DNA from: Syntrophobacterales bacterium
Lineage (GTDB): Bacteria; Desulfobacterota; Desulfobaccia; Desulfobaccales; 0-14-0-80-60-11
Assembly (NCBI GenBank): GCA_020052215.1
Contig: JAGVPN010000347.1
Coordinates: 1 to 7,535, forward strand
DNA length: 7,535 nt
Reading direction: 5' to 3'
A program made the translations under genes and the position numbers. Positions 1 to 5,572 of the stretch are shown here, in pieces (position 1 is the first letter of the stretch; each line of letters starts with the position of its first letter). The notes under the pieces are model-generated. The model was not told the DNA's origin. It ran no database searches and saw nothing but the letters and a program-made list of their open reading frames with translations.

Positions 1-666
1 GACCCACACCATGGTTTTCAGCTGCCGGGCCAGGTTCTGGGCGATGGCCCCGGGGATCACCAGCAGCGCCGAGACCAGGATAATCCCCACCAGGTAGATG
101 GTGACGATCACCACCAACGCCATAATTACCAGGAAGAGATAGCGCAGGGCCTTCACCGGCACCCCGCTGACCCAGGCCATCTCCTCATCGAAAGATAAGA
201 AGACGAGTTCCTTGAAAAAGGCCAGGATAACGGCCAAAACCCCCACGGTGACCACCAGGATCTGCCACAACTGCCGGGTGCCGATGGCCAGGATGTTGCC
301 GAAGAGAAAACCGAAAACATCCACGTTATAGGCCCGGGAGAGATGCAGAAAGACCAGCCCTAAGGCCATGGAGGCCGCGAAAAAGATGCCGATGGCAGTA
401 TCTTCCTCCACCGTGGTGCGGGTCTGGGCGTACTCAATGAGCAGGGCCACCATTAAGGCAAAGCCGATGCCGGTCCACAAGGGATCGACGCCTAAGAGGA
501 ACCCCAGGGCCACCCCGCCAAAAGCCGAATGGGAGATGCCCACCCCGATGAAAGCCATGCGCCGCAGCACCACGAAGGTGGAGAGCACCCCGCACAGCAG
601 GCTCACCAGGATGCCCGCCACCAGGGCCCGCTGCAGAAACCCCAGGCTGAACAGATCAATCATCAT
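1..666 (-). CDS. znuB: Zinc ABC transporter permease (ZnuB/TroC family), partial
   Basis: The minus frame starting with a double ATG (MMIDLFSLGFLQRALVAG) stays open for 222 codons to the left edge, so the C-terminus is missing. The product is very hydrophobic, with several membrane segments. It contains family-typical stretches: LVSLLCGVLSTFVVLRRMAFIGVGISHSAFGG near residues 20-50, the EEDTAIGIFFAASMALG region near 87-102, and VSALLVIPGAIAQNLA near the cut end. Members of the ABC-3 family form the inner-membrane channel for Zn2+ or Mn2+. The start overlaps the znuC stop by 11 nt (8 nt if the second ATG is used), which indicates translational coupling. Zinc rather than manganese is inferred from the neighbouring Zur-type regulator and the histidine-rich binding protein. 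Confidence 0.93.
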   Translation of the reverse strand, partial: MMIDLFSLGFLQRALVAGILVSLLCGVLSTFVVLRRMAFIGVGISHSAFGGVALGFLLGVDPLWTGIGFALMVALLIEYAQTRTTVEEDTAIGIFFAASMALGLVFLHLSRAYNVDVFGFLFGNILAIGTRQLWQILVVTVGVLAVILAFFKELVFLSFDEEMAWVSGVPVKALRYLFLVIMALVVIVTIYLVGIILVSALLVIPGAIAQNLARQLKTMVWV

Positions 667-1447
667 GGGTCTTCACCACCCGGTGGGGGATCTCGCCGTG
701 AAACAGGTATTCCACCGCGCAGCCGAAGGTGCTCTCCAGCCCCAGGCGGCCGATGGGCGGGGGTTGATGCACGTGAATCCGCCGGTTGATGCAGACCACG
801 TCGTCCATGTGGCGGGCCACGGCGCCGATATCGTGGGAGACGATGAGGACCGTGAGGTTCAGCTTCTCTCTGAGGGTGTTGACCAACTCGAAGATGTCGT
901 CCTGGACGCAGGCATCCAGGGATACCGTGGGTTCGTCCAGCACCAGGAGCCGGGGTTCGACGCCCAGGGCCCGGGCGATGAAGACCCGCTGCTGCTCCCC
1001 CCCGGAAAGGTCGCCGATGAGCCGGTCCGCCAGGTGGGCGATCCCCAGGTCCTCCAGCCGGTGCCGGGCCAGGTCCCGGTCTTGCTGGCGGGGCCGTTTG
1101 AACAGGCCGATGCGGCCATAGCGGCCCATGAGCACCACGTCCAGAACGGTGACGGGGAAGCGGGGGTTTCCTAAAGGGCGCTGCGGCAGGTAGCCCACCA
1201 CGTCGCCATGATGCCGCAGCTTCTCCGGAAGTTCGCCGAAGACCTGCACGTCGCCCCGTTGGGGGCGAATCAACCCCAGGATTACCTTGAGCAGGGTGCT
1301 TTTGCCGGCGCCGTTGGGGCCCAGGATGCCCACGTACCGGCCGGCCTCGATGGTAAGGGTGACATCTTCGAGGATTGTGGCGCCGTTAAATTTAACCCAT
1401 ACCCCCTCAAGCTTAACGGCGGTCTCGCCCATTCCCGGCTCCCTCAT
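656..1447 (-). CDS. znuC: Zinc ABC transporter ATP-binding protein
   Basis: This is the cytoplasmic ATPase that powers the ZnuB channel. It has a complete ABC nucleotide-binding domain: Walker A GPNGAGKST (43-51), Q-loop Gln89 in YLPQR, signature LSGGEQQR (147-154), Walker B LLVLDEP (167-173) and switch histidine H205 in VSHD. The length of 263 residues suits the family, and the short C-terminal tail is normal for metal-type ATPases. The ATG at 1447 overlaps the znuA stop as ATGA and has a GAGG 7 nt upstream. Met6 at 1432 is an equal rival, because GAGGGAG lies 6 nt before it and the homologous part starts only after it (ETAVKLEGVWVKF). Genes of this operon are probably co-transcribed from the zur promoter. 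Confidence 0.95.
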   Translation of the reverse strand: MREPGMGETAVKLEGVWVKFNGATILEDVTLTIEAGRYVGILGPNGAGKSTLLKVILGLIRPQRGDVQVFGELPEKLRHHGDVVGYLPQRPLGNPRFPVTVLDVVLMGRYGRIGLFKRPRQQDRDLARHRLEDLGIAHLADRLIGDLSGGEQQRVFIARALGVEPRLLVLDEPTVSLDACVQDDIFELVNTLREKLNLTVLIVSHDIGAVARHMDDVVCINRRIHVHQPPPIGRLGLESTFGCAVEYLFHGEIPHRVVKTHDD

Positions 1448-2463
1448 CGCAAAGCCTCATCCAGGGCCGCCAGGTTGTAGCGCATCAGCTTCAAGTAATC
1501 GGAGCCGTAGGGCGGCACCCCGCCCATGGGGTCCAGCATCAGGACCTTTACCCCGGCTTCCTGGGCGACCACCTCCGCCACCCGGGGATTGAGCTGGGGT
1601 TCGGCGAACACCACCTTGATCCCATAGCGGCGGATGGCGGCCACCAGTTTCTGGAGATGACGGGGGGTGGGTTCCCGGCCGGGCGCGGCTTCAATGACTC
1701 CGACCTCATGGAGATTGTACCGGCGGGCGAAATAGGTGAAGGCCGGGTGAAAACAGACATAATCCCGGAGACGCCAACCGCGCGCCCGGGTTTCAATCTC
1801 CCGGTTGAGTTCATCCAGGGCGGCCAGGTAATTCTTTAGGTTGGCCTCATATTGGGCGCGGTGGCCGGAGTCCGCCTGGATGAAGGCTCTCGCGATCTTC
1901 CGGCAAATATCCTGGGCCAGCACCGGGTCCAGCCAGATGTGAGGATTGCCGGTCTGGTGAAGGTCGGCGGATTCTTCTGCTTCATGATGTCGGCCGGTAT
2001 GGCCCGGTTTCTCGGCTTCCTCATGGTGGTGCTCATGGGTGTCCTTGAGCAGGGGGACGCCCTGGACTGCTTCCACCACCACCAGGCGGTCGCGTCCCCG
2101 GGAGTGCAGCAACTTGTCCGCCCAGGGTTCCATGCCGGCGCCGATATAGACAAAGACCTGGGCCTGGGAGGCCTTGGCCATCACCGAGGGGGCCGGTTCA
2201 AACACATGAGGGCTGGCCCCCGGGGGGATCAACACCTGGACCTGGACCAGGTCACCGCCGAGCTTCTGACAGAAATCGCCCAGGGGCACAATGGTGGCGG
2301 CCACCAGGAGCTTGCCGGCGGGGGGCGCGGCCCGGGCTGGGGCCACCCACCCGAAAAGGCACCCCAGTCCCAGGAGACCCCAGAGAATAACGCCGGTGAT
2401 CCGGAAACCGGTGGCAATAACCGAATTATGGCAACTCAGTTGCCTTACGAAATATTCCGGCAT
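1444..2463 (-). CDS. znuA: Periplasmic zinc-binding protein of the Znu transporter
   Basis: This is a cluster A-I (ZnuA/TroA) substrate-binding protein that captures zinc in the periplasm. A hydrophobic segment (about 24-40) ending in PARA|APP suggests Sec signal cleavage near residue 45; no lipobox is seen at Cys35. Likely metal ligands are H86 (GASPHVFEP), H175 (NPHIWLDP), H239 (CFHPAFTYF) and D311 (LMLDPMGG). Between H86 and H175, residues 143-169 form a His/Glu-rich loop (HEHHHEE, GRHHEAEE), a hallmark of zinc-specific members. The start overlaps the zur stop by 19 nt, has only an AGGG about 11 nt upstream, and gives a long n-region, so coupling to zur translation is likely. No better in-frame start is present downstream. 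Codons 7-12 coincide with a copy of the operator palindrome. Confidence 0.95.
   Translation of the reverse strand: MPEYFVRQLSCHNSVIATGFRITGVILWGLLGLGCLFGWVAPARAAPPAGKLLVAATIVPLGDFCQKLGGDLVQVQVLIPPGASPHVFEPAPSVMAKASQAQVFVYIGAGMEPWADKLLHSRGRDRLVVVEAVQGVPLLKDTHEHHHEEAEKPGHTGRHHEAEESADLHQTGNPHIWLDPVLAQDICRKIARAFIQADSGHRAQYEANLKNYLAALDELNREIETRARGWRLRDYVCFHPAFTYFARRYNLHEVGVIEAAPGREPTPRHLQKLVAAIRRYGIKVVFAEPQLNPRVAEVVAQEAGVKVLMLDPMGGVPPYGSDYLKLMRYNLAALDEALR
2430..2444. promoter_or_regulatory. Second Zur-type operator candidate inside the znuA start
   Basis: The 15-bp odd-centred palindrome GGCAACTCAGTTGCC is perfect apart from its central base. On the minus strand it contains GCAACTGAGTTGC, and its CAACT-S-AGTTGC core is shared with the site at the zur promoter, 467 bp away centre to centre. 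It falls within znuA codons (encoding RQLSC) and overlaps the end of zur by 0 bp. Repression by roadblock or DNA looping is inference. A downstream promoter is unlikely, because no usable znuA start would follow it. Confidence 0.55.
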
Positions 2464-2876
2464 TTGTGACAGAGCCCTTCAATCCGAATTTCAATGTGGT
2501 CCGCCCGGTTGCCCAGGGGCCCCCGCAACTCCGTCCACATCCGGTTGAGGGCCACCGGTTCCAGGCACTGGACCTCCCGGCAGGTCTGGCACTGGAAGTG
2601 GGGGTGGGGCGGGTGGTGCTCGCAGGCCAGTTCAAAGTGGTTTACCCGGCCCTCCAGGGAGAGCTTGCGCACCATGCCCCGGCGGCTAAAATCCTCCAGG
2701 ATGCGGTACACCGTGACCTTGTTCACCCGGCGGCGGGTCCGGATCAGCTCCAGGATCTCCTGGGCCCGGAGGGCCCGGGAGGCCTCTCCCAGAATTTCCA
2801 GCATCGCCAGGCGCACCGGGGTGGCCCGCAGGCCTTCTAAAGCCAGCCAATGGGAAAAATTGCACCGATCACTCAT
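2445..2876 (-). CDS. zur: Fur-family zinc uptake regulator
   Basis: This is a 143-residue Fur-family metal-sensing repressor. The N-terminal winged helix covers about 1-85, with the recognition-helix region VNKVTVYRILEDFSRRGMV (51-69). The C-terminal dimerisation and metal domain has the hallmark HPHFQCQTC (91-99). Two CxxC pairs (C96/C99 and C136/C139) would form the structural zinc site. Assignment as Zur rather than Fur or PerR rests mainly on position: it is the first gene of an operon with znuA, znuC and znuB. It probably represses its own operon through the palindrome over the promoter. The ATG at 2876 has no evident Shine-Dalgarno sequence, and the predicted leader is only about 29 nt. 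Confidence in the family is very high, in the specific Zur role somewhat lower. Confidence 0.9.
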   Translation of the reverse strand: MSDRCNFSHWLALEGLRATPVRLAMLEILGEASRALRAQEILELIRTRRRVNKVTVYRILEDFSRRGMVRKLSLEGRVNHFELACEHHPPHPHFQCQTCREVQCLEPVALNRMWTELRGPLGNRADHIEIRIEGLCHKCRNIS

Positions 2877-2898
2877 GACAAATCTAGTACTCGAAAAT

Positions 2899-2910
2899 CA
2901 ACTGAGTTGC
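2899..2910. promoter_or_regulatory. Zur-type operator candidate at the zur promoter
   Basis: CAACTGAGTTGC contains a perfect 11-bp odd-centred palindrome (CAACT-G-AGTTG). It is centred at 2904, on the predicted transcription start of zur. The same core occurs again in the znuA start region. Autoregulation by the product of zur is inferred from position and duplication; I have not matched it to a published motif. Confidence 0.6.
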
Positions 2911-2911
2911 A

Positions 2912-2939
2912 ATTATAATGTTGGGGGCGTGGTTGATAA
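2912..2939 (-). promoter_or_regulatory. zur-znuACB promoter
   Basis: On the minus strand TTATCA (2939-2934, four of six matches to a -35 box) is followed after 16 bp by a perfect TATAAT -10 (2917-2912). Transcription would start near 2905, about 29 nt before the zur ATG. The palindromic operator sits directly downstream of the -10, which fits repression by blocking polymerase. Confidence 0.65.
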
Positions 2940-2984
2940 CCGGGCAGGGGAGGGAGATGAAACGTGGAGGATAGCCCCCGGCAG

Positions 2985-3008
2985 AGGGGCGGTTCGCGAA
3001 CCGCCCCT
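2985..3008. repeat. Perfect 24-bp palindrome
   Basis: AGGGGCGGTTCG is followed immediately by its exact reverse complement. It lies between the cysC stop and the zur promoter. No T-run follows on either strand, so it is not a classical terminator, though it could still be a structured mRNA end for cysC. It resembles the short interspersed GC-rich palindromes seen elsewhere in this window. Confidence 0.7.
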
Positions 3009-3079
3009 AGGGGTGGACTTTCACGGTAAAACTACGTTACGTATTTCTGACCACTGTATTGAGGAATGAGGCGGGGGAA

Positions 3080-3757
3080 CTATCGGGCCAATCTTCTGGA
3101 TAGATGAGGCGGCGCCGGCGCTTCGCTGGTTTTTTCCAGGGGGGCGGCGGGTTCCGGCGAGATATGCCGCAAGGCCGCGAGCCCGCGGAGAATCCGGGCT
3201 AAACTCGCCTCGGGGTTCTCGCCGTGGGTTGTGACCTCGATATCCGGCCGCACCGGGGTCTCAAAGACATCGCCAATGCCGGTGAAATATTGGATTTCCC
3301 CGGCCAGGGCCTGGCGATAAAGGCCTTTGGGATCACGGCTGATGCAGACTTCCAGGGGGCAGTTGAGGTAAACCTCGACATATTTGCCGATGGTGGCCCG
3401 CACTTCTTCCCGAATCGCGTGGTAGGGGCAGATAGCCGCCACTATGGTCACTACCTGTTGGCGGACCAGGTTTTGCGCCATGGCCGCAATGCGCTGCAGA
3501 TTGGTCACCCGGTCCCCGGGGGTAAAGCCCAAGCCTTTGCTCAGGGTAGTCCGCACGATGTCGCCGTCCAGGACCTCGACCTTGAAGCCTCGTTGCGCCA
3601 GCGCCCGGGCCAGCAACTGGGCCAGGGTGGTTTTCCCCGAGGCGCTCAACCCCATCAGCCAAACGCAAAACGCCCCATTCACGGTAGCCGATTGTTCCGG
3701 AACATCCCCCGACGAATTACCCAAGCCCAGGTCCCTCACTTTTCCCGGATAGATCAA
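3080..3757 (-). CDS. cysC: Adenylylsulfate (APS) kinase
   Basis: It phosphorylates adenosine 5'-phosphosulfate with ATP to give PAPS in the cytoplasm. It shows the P-loop GLSASGKTT (36-44), the DGDIVR motif (64-69), GDRVTNLQRIAAMA (81-94), and the CISRDPKGLYRQALAGEIQYFTGIGD block (138-163) that is diagnostic of the family. The more usual P-loop is GLSGSGKST and the usual ISPYR motif reads AICPYHA here; both look like tolerated variants. The C-terminus carries a Pro/Ala-rich extension of about 25 residues. No ATG is available before the conserved core. TTG at 3757 is the first possible start (AGAGGG abuts it), and GTG at 3739, TTG at 3724 or GTG at 3679 are alternatives. No ATP sulfurylase or sulfotransferase gene is adjacent, so the use of PAPS (assimilation or sulfation) is unknown. 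Confidence 0.92.
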   Translation of the reverse strand: MIYPGKVRDLGLGNSSGDVPEQSATVNGAFCVWLMGLSASGKTTLAQLLARALAQRGFKVEVLDGDIVRTTLSKGLGFTPGDRVTNLQRIAAMAQNLVRQQVVTIVAAICPYHAIREEVRATIGKYVEVYLNCPLEVCISRDPKGLYRQALAGEIQYFTGIGDVFETPVRPDIEVTTHGENPEASLARILRGLAALRHISPEPAAPLEKTSEAPAPPHLSRRLAR

Positions 3758-3871
3758 CCCTCTGGTTCTGGCGGCGGCAGTCTGGATCAGCCCTACCGAC
3801 CGGGTGCGGCCTTCGGGGCGCAGCTCCCTGAAACCCGAACCGGGCGGCGCGCCCGATCGCGCCAGGTTTTT

Positions 3872-3877
3872 ATTATA
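3872..3877 (-). promoter_or_regulatory. Candidate -10 element for cysC
   Basis: A perfect TATAAT on the minus strand lies about 115 bp upstream of the first possible cysC start. No convincing -35 is seen (TTCTTA at a 16-bp spacing is the nearest). The same CCGGTTATA core recurs at 4137-4145 on the minus strand. Confidence 0.35.
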
Positions 3878-3945
3878 ACCGGTGAAGGACCGCTAAGAAA
3901 GCCCCTAAGAAATCCCGGCCTCCATAACAAGAGTCGGCCGCCTCA

Positions 3946-3997
3946 GGGGCCAACCTATGTGTCGGCCCGCCCTTAGGGCGGACACGCAGGTCCGCCC
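3946..3997. repeat. Tandem GC-rich hairpins facing each other
   Basis: GGGCGGAC (3976-3983) pairs with GTCCGCCC (3990-3997) around a 6-nt loop. The adjacent segment 3946-3972 is a degenerate second unit, with GGGGCC near 3946 and GGCCCGCCC near 3964. The two units together form a larger imperfect palindrome around CGCCCTTAGGGCG. It looks like an interspersed palindromic repeat; no terminator T-run follows. Confidence 0.6.
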
Positions 3998-4212
3998 AGG
4001 AGAATAGCCGTTTGTTTGCGACTTGATATGAGGTCCAGAAATCGCCCCGGTCCTGCATCCGACCAGACGCAACTTTCGGCCGGTTTTGCAAGTTTGTGGC
4101 CGGGGCGAAAGCGCTGGGGGCTGATATGAGGTTAATATAACCGGCCAGCTTGGGTTCAAAGATGGGTTGATCTATCAGATATTGTGTAAACTTACTTCCT
4201 TCTATTTTTTGC

Positions 4213-4271
4213 CGTAGGGCTGGAAAGCGAAGATACGAAAAGCGGGATGCGCTTCGCTTTCCCGCCCTACG
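4213..4271. repeat. Long inverted repeat, 20-bp stem with 19-nt loop
   Basis: GTAGGGCTGGAAAGCGAAG (4214-4232) pairs with CTTCGCTTTCCCGCCCTAC (4252-4270) with one mismatch, and one more pair closes the base. The GTAGGGC / GCCCTAC ends recur in the repeats at 6529-6547 and 7321-7343, which suggests a common repeat family. The T-run is on the wrong side for termination on the plus strand. Confidence 0.75.
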
Positions 4272-4296
4272 CCCTTTAAGCTTTAACCTAAGAAGA

Positions 4297-4365
4297 GGCG
4301 CGGCCTGAACCCCGGACCGCGCTCTGGCCGCGCCGGTTTCGTTCCCTGCTCAGGGACCCTGGAAC
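4297..4365. repeat. Two adjacent GC-rich inverted repeats
   Basis: GGCGCGGCC (4297-4305) pairs with GGCCGCGCC (4326-4334). TCCCTG (4343-4348) pairs with CAGGGA (4351-4356) inside outer arms GTTCC (4341-4345) and GGAAC (4361-4365). Function is unknown. Confidence 0.5.
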
Positions 4366-4529
4366 AAAAAATTGAATCCCCGGGGTATTTATTATAATGC
4401 TGTAATTACGATTAGTTAAGCGGATAAGACTGCCGGCTAAGTTTGACGCGGTATAATTTTTTGAACCAAAATAAGAGCACTAAAATGGTAACATGCTGAA
4501 AAACCAACTAAAATACGTTACAAGAATGT

Positions 4530-4546
4530 CTGGCACGTTTTCTGCA
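4530..4546 (+). promoter_or_regulatory. Sigma-54 (-24/-12) promoter
   Basis: CTGGCACGTTTTCTGCA matches the RpoN consensus YTGGCACG-N4-TTGCW closely. The invariant GG (4532-4533) and GC (4544-4545) are separated by exactly 10 nt. The predicted start is near 4557. The AT-rich upstream DNA (about 4370-4520) includes GTAATTAC at 4402-4409 and GTAAC/GTTAC arms, where an enhancer-binding protein could act; the activator is not identified. There is no protein gene downstream on this strand before a terminator. Confidence 0.8.
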
Positions 4547-4556
4547 TGTCTTATTG

Positions 4557-4673
4557 TAAGTATATGGACCATATTTAAGGTACCCACATCCCCCCCTTAA
4601 TCAAAGTTCATATACCATTTTCTCCTTTCACCGACTGGCCGGATACCTCCCCCATCCGGCCAGTTATTTTTTT
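4557..4673 (+). ncRNA. Candidate sigma-54-dependent small RNA, about 117 nt
   Basis: The RNA is bounded by the sigma-54 promoter and an intrinsic terminator and encodes no ORF longer than four codons from an ATG. Predicted fold: GUAUAUG (4560-4566) pairs with CAUAUAC (4609-4615) as a closing stem. Inside it UUAAGG (4575-4580) pairs with CCUUAA (4595-4600) and presents a 14-nt loop rich in C (ACCCACAUCCCCC). A single-stranded linker follows with CUCCUUUC (about 4622-4629), complementary to a Shine-Dalgarno sequence. The terminator hairpin then has the loop ACCUCCCCC. The closing stem begins within 3 nt of the predicted transcription start, which independently supports that start. Architecture with several C/U-rich loops is known from bacterial trans-acting RNAs that block ribosome binding sites. 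I do not recognise a named RNA family, and targets are unknown. It points toward, but ends before, the 3' end of the gene at 4745. Confidence 0.65.
4634..4673 (+). terminator. Intrinsic terminator of the small RNA
   Basis: ACTGGCCGGAT (4634-4644) and ATCCGGCCAGT (4654-4664) form a perfect 11-bp stem with a 9-nt C-rich loop. TATTTTTTT follows. The T-run is only on the plus strand side, so it does not serve the converging minus-strand gene. Confidence 0.92.
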
Positions 4674-4744
4674 GCCGCCCTGGTTCCGATGGGCGTCGCG
4701 GCTGAGGCGACGGGACTGCCGGCCGCCGGGGTCTGTCGGGCAGG

Positions 4745-5107
4745 TTACAGCACCGGGGGATCTTCCTGCAGGGCCAGGATGGTCTCGCAGCACTCATCAC
4801 TGGTGAGGCGGCCGGCAAAAAACTCCTTCAGGGCGGTCAGGAAAGGGTCGGTGGCGAACACCTCCTGCAACCCCACGCGGTCCCCCAGGTCGGGGAATTT
4901 CAAGTCGATTTTGAAGTGGCCCCCTATTTCCCGGAAAACCTCCAACTGCTGGATCTCCGCCTGGCGCATCTGGCCTTCCACCTGAAACAGCAGCTTGCGC
5001 AGGTGCATGAGGTATTCTTCCCGTTCCTGGTATTCCCGGTGTTTGTGCCGGAGAAAGCTCACGTGCTGCTGGCGCAACAGGGTACTGTAGGGGATAATTT
5101 TACTCAC
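4745..5107 (-). CDS. Coiled-coil protein of unknown function, 120 aa
   Basis: I do not recognise a family. The reading frame continues upstream through hisI, but that part is only the antisense of a conserved gene. The first sensible start outside hisI is GTG at 5107 (VSKIIPYSTLLRQQ), with GGAGGAG about 11 nt upstream. Residues 12-60 are highly charged and helical (HKHREYQEREEYLMHLRKLL, then QVEGQMRQAEIQQLEVFREI), which suggests a coiled coil. The C-terminal half is a compact acidic region with a Cys-Cys pair (DECCETI, 104-110). No signal peptide or membrane segment is seen, so it is probably cytoplasmic. It diverges from hisI across a 75-bp spacer, so a shared control region is possible. A structural or regulatory role would be guesswork. 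Confidence 0.7.
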   Translation of the reverse strand: MSKIIPYSTLLRQQHVSFLRHKHREYQEREEYLMHLRKLLFQVEGQMRQAEIQQLEVFREIGGHFKIDLKFPDLGDRVGLQEVFATDPFLTALKEFFAGRLTSDECCETILALQEDPPVL

Positions 5108-5182
5108 GGCCGGCGATTCTCCTCCGGAAAATGTACCATCACATCTTGCGGATTCAAACAAAAAAAGGTAATTTTTTAGGTT
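5108..5182. promoter_or_regulatory. Divergent control region between the unknown gene and hisI
   Basis: This 75-bp spacer must hold the promoters for both divergent genes. It contains the GGAGGAG ribosome site of the minus gene (about 5119-5125). For hisI the best promoter pair is weak (TTGCGG at 5146-5151, then TAATTT after 17 bp) and would give an almost leaderless mRNA. The only purine-rich sites before hisI are AGG 2 nt and AAAAAAGG 14 nt upstream. Confidence 0.4.
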
Positions 5183-5572
5183 ATGAGCAAGCAAAAAACT
5201 CTGGATTTCGACAAAATGGGAGGTCTCCTGCCGGCCATCGTCCAGGACGCGGACACGGGTGACGTGCTGATGCTGGCGTTCATGAACCGGGAGGCCTGGG
5301 AACGCACTTTGGCCACCGGCGAGGCCCATTATTTCAGTCGCACCCGGCAGACCATCTGGCGCAAGGGCGGCACTTCCGGCCATGTGCAGCGAGTCAAAGA
5401 GATCTTCCTGGACTGCGACCGGGACACGGTGCTCCTGAAGGTGGAGCAGGTGGGCGGGGCCGCTTGCCATACCGGTCACCGGAGCTGTTTCTATCGCCGG
5501 CTGCAAGGGGATGACTGGCAGGTGGTGGGCTCCCTAATCTTTGATCCCAAGGAGGTATACGGGGGTGGATAA
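5183..5572 (+). CDS. hisI: Phosphoribosyl-AMP cyclohydrolase
   Basis: It opens the adenine ring of phosphoribosyl-AMP, the third step of histidine biosynthesis, as a zinc-dependent cytoplasmic homodimer. Diagnostic segments are all present: [10 protein letters not shown] (26-35), [18 protein letters not shown] (49-66), the metal-binding DCDRD (77-81), and [15 protein letters not shown] (89-103), whose C95 and C102 join C78 as zinc ligands. At 129 residues it is the stand-alone enzyme, without the HisE pyrophosphohydrolase domain found in fused HisIE. The last eight bases overlap the start of hisG, whose ribosome binding site lies within the hisI end, so the two are translated together. The ribosome site of hisI itself is poor. 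Confidence 0.97.
   Translation: MSKQKTLDFDKMGGLLPAIVQDADTGDVLMLAFMNREAWERTLATGEAHYFSRTRQTIWRKGGTSGHVQRVKEIFLDCDRDTVLLKVEQVGGAACHTGHRSCFYRRLQGDDWQVVGSLIFDPKEVYGGG

Larger units (their letters stand above)
3758..4529. other. Long gene-free region rich in inverted repeats
   Basis: I find no convincing protein or structured RNA family gene here. It contains the tandem hairpins at 3946-3997, the direct repeat TGATATGAGGT at 4024-4034 and 4122-4132, the 20-bp stem at 4213-4271 and GC-rich inverted repeats at 4297-4365. From about 4370 the base composition becomes AT-rich and leads into the sigma-54 promoter, where activator-binding sites would be expected. Short open frames here overlap palindromes and show no family resemblance. 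Confidence 0.6.

Noticed and set aside
368..1174. A 268-codon plus frame across znuB and znuC
   Set aside because: It lies antisense to conserved transporter genes and has low-complexity, non-family composition.
2985..3008. Intrinsic terminator of cysC
   Set aside because: The palindrome lacks a T-run on the minus strand. It is reported only as a repeat.
3873..4159. Short minus frames in the cysC upstream region
   Set aside because: They run through the palindromic repeats, lack ribosome sites and show no recognisable protein features.
4393..4398. TATAAT on plus with TTGAAT 15 bp upstream
   Set aside because: The spacing is short, ATTATAAT is self-complementary in an AT-rich stretch, and no gene follows closely.
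4452..4457. TATAAT on plus as a sigma-70 promoter for the small RNA
   Set aside because: No -35 box lies at 15-19 bp (TTGACG is only 3 bp away), and the sigma-54 site fits the RNA structure better.
4745..5506. A 253-codon minus frame starting inside hisI
   Set aside because: Its N-terminal half is the exact antisense of the conserved hisI gene. Only the part from GTG 5107 has independent coding character.
5541..5564. An upstream TTG start for hisG
   Set aside because: It has no ribosome site, while GTG 5565 has AAGGAGG at 9 nt and matches the family N-terminus.
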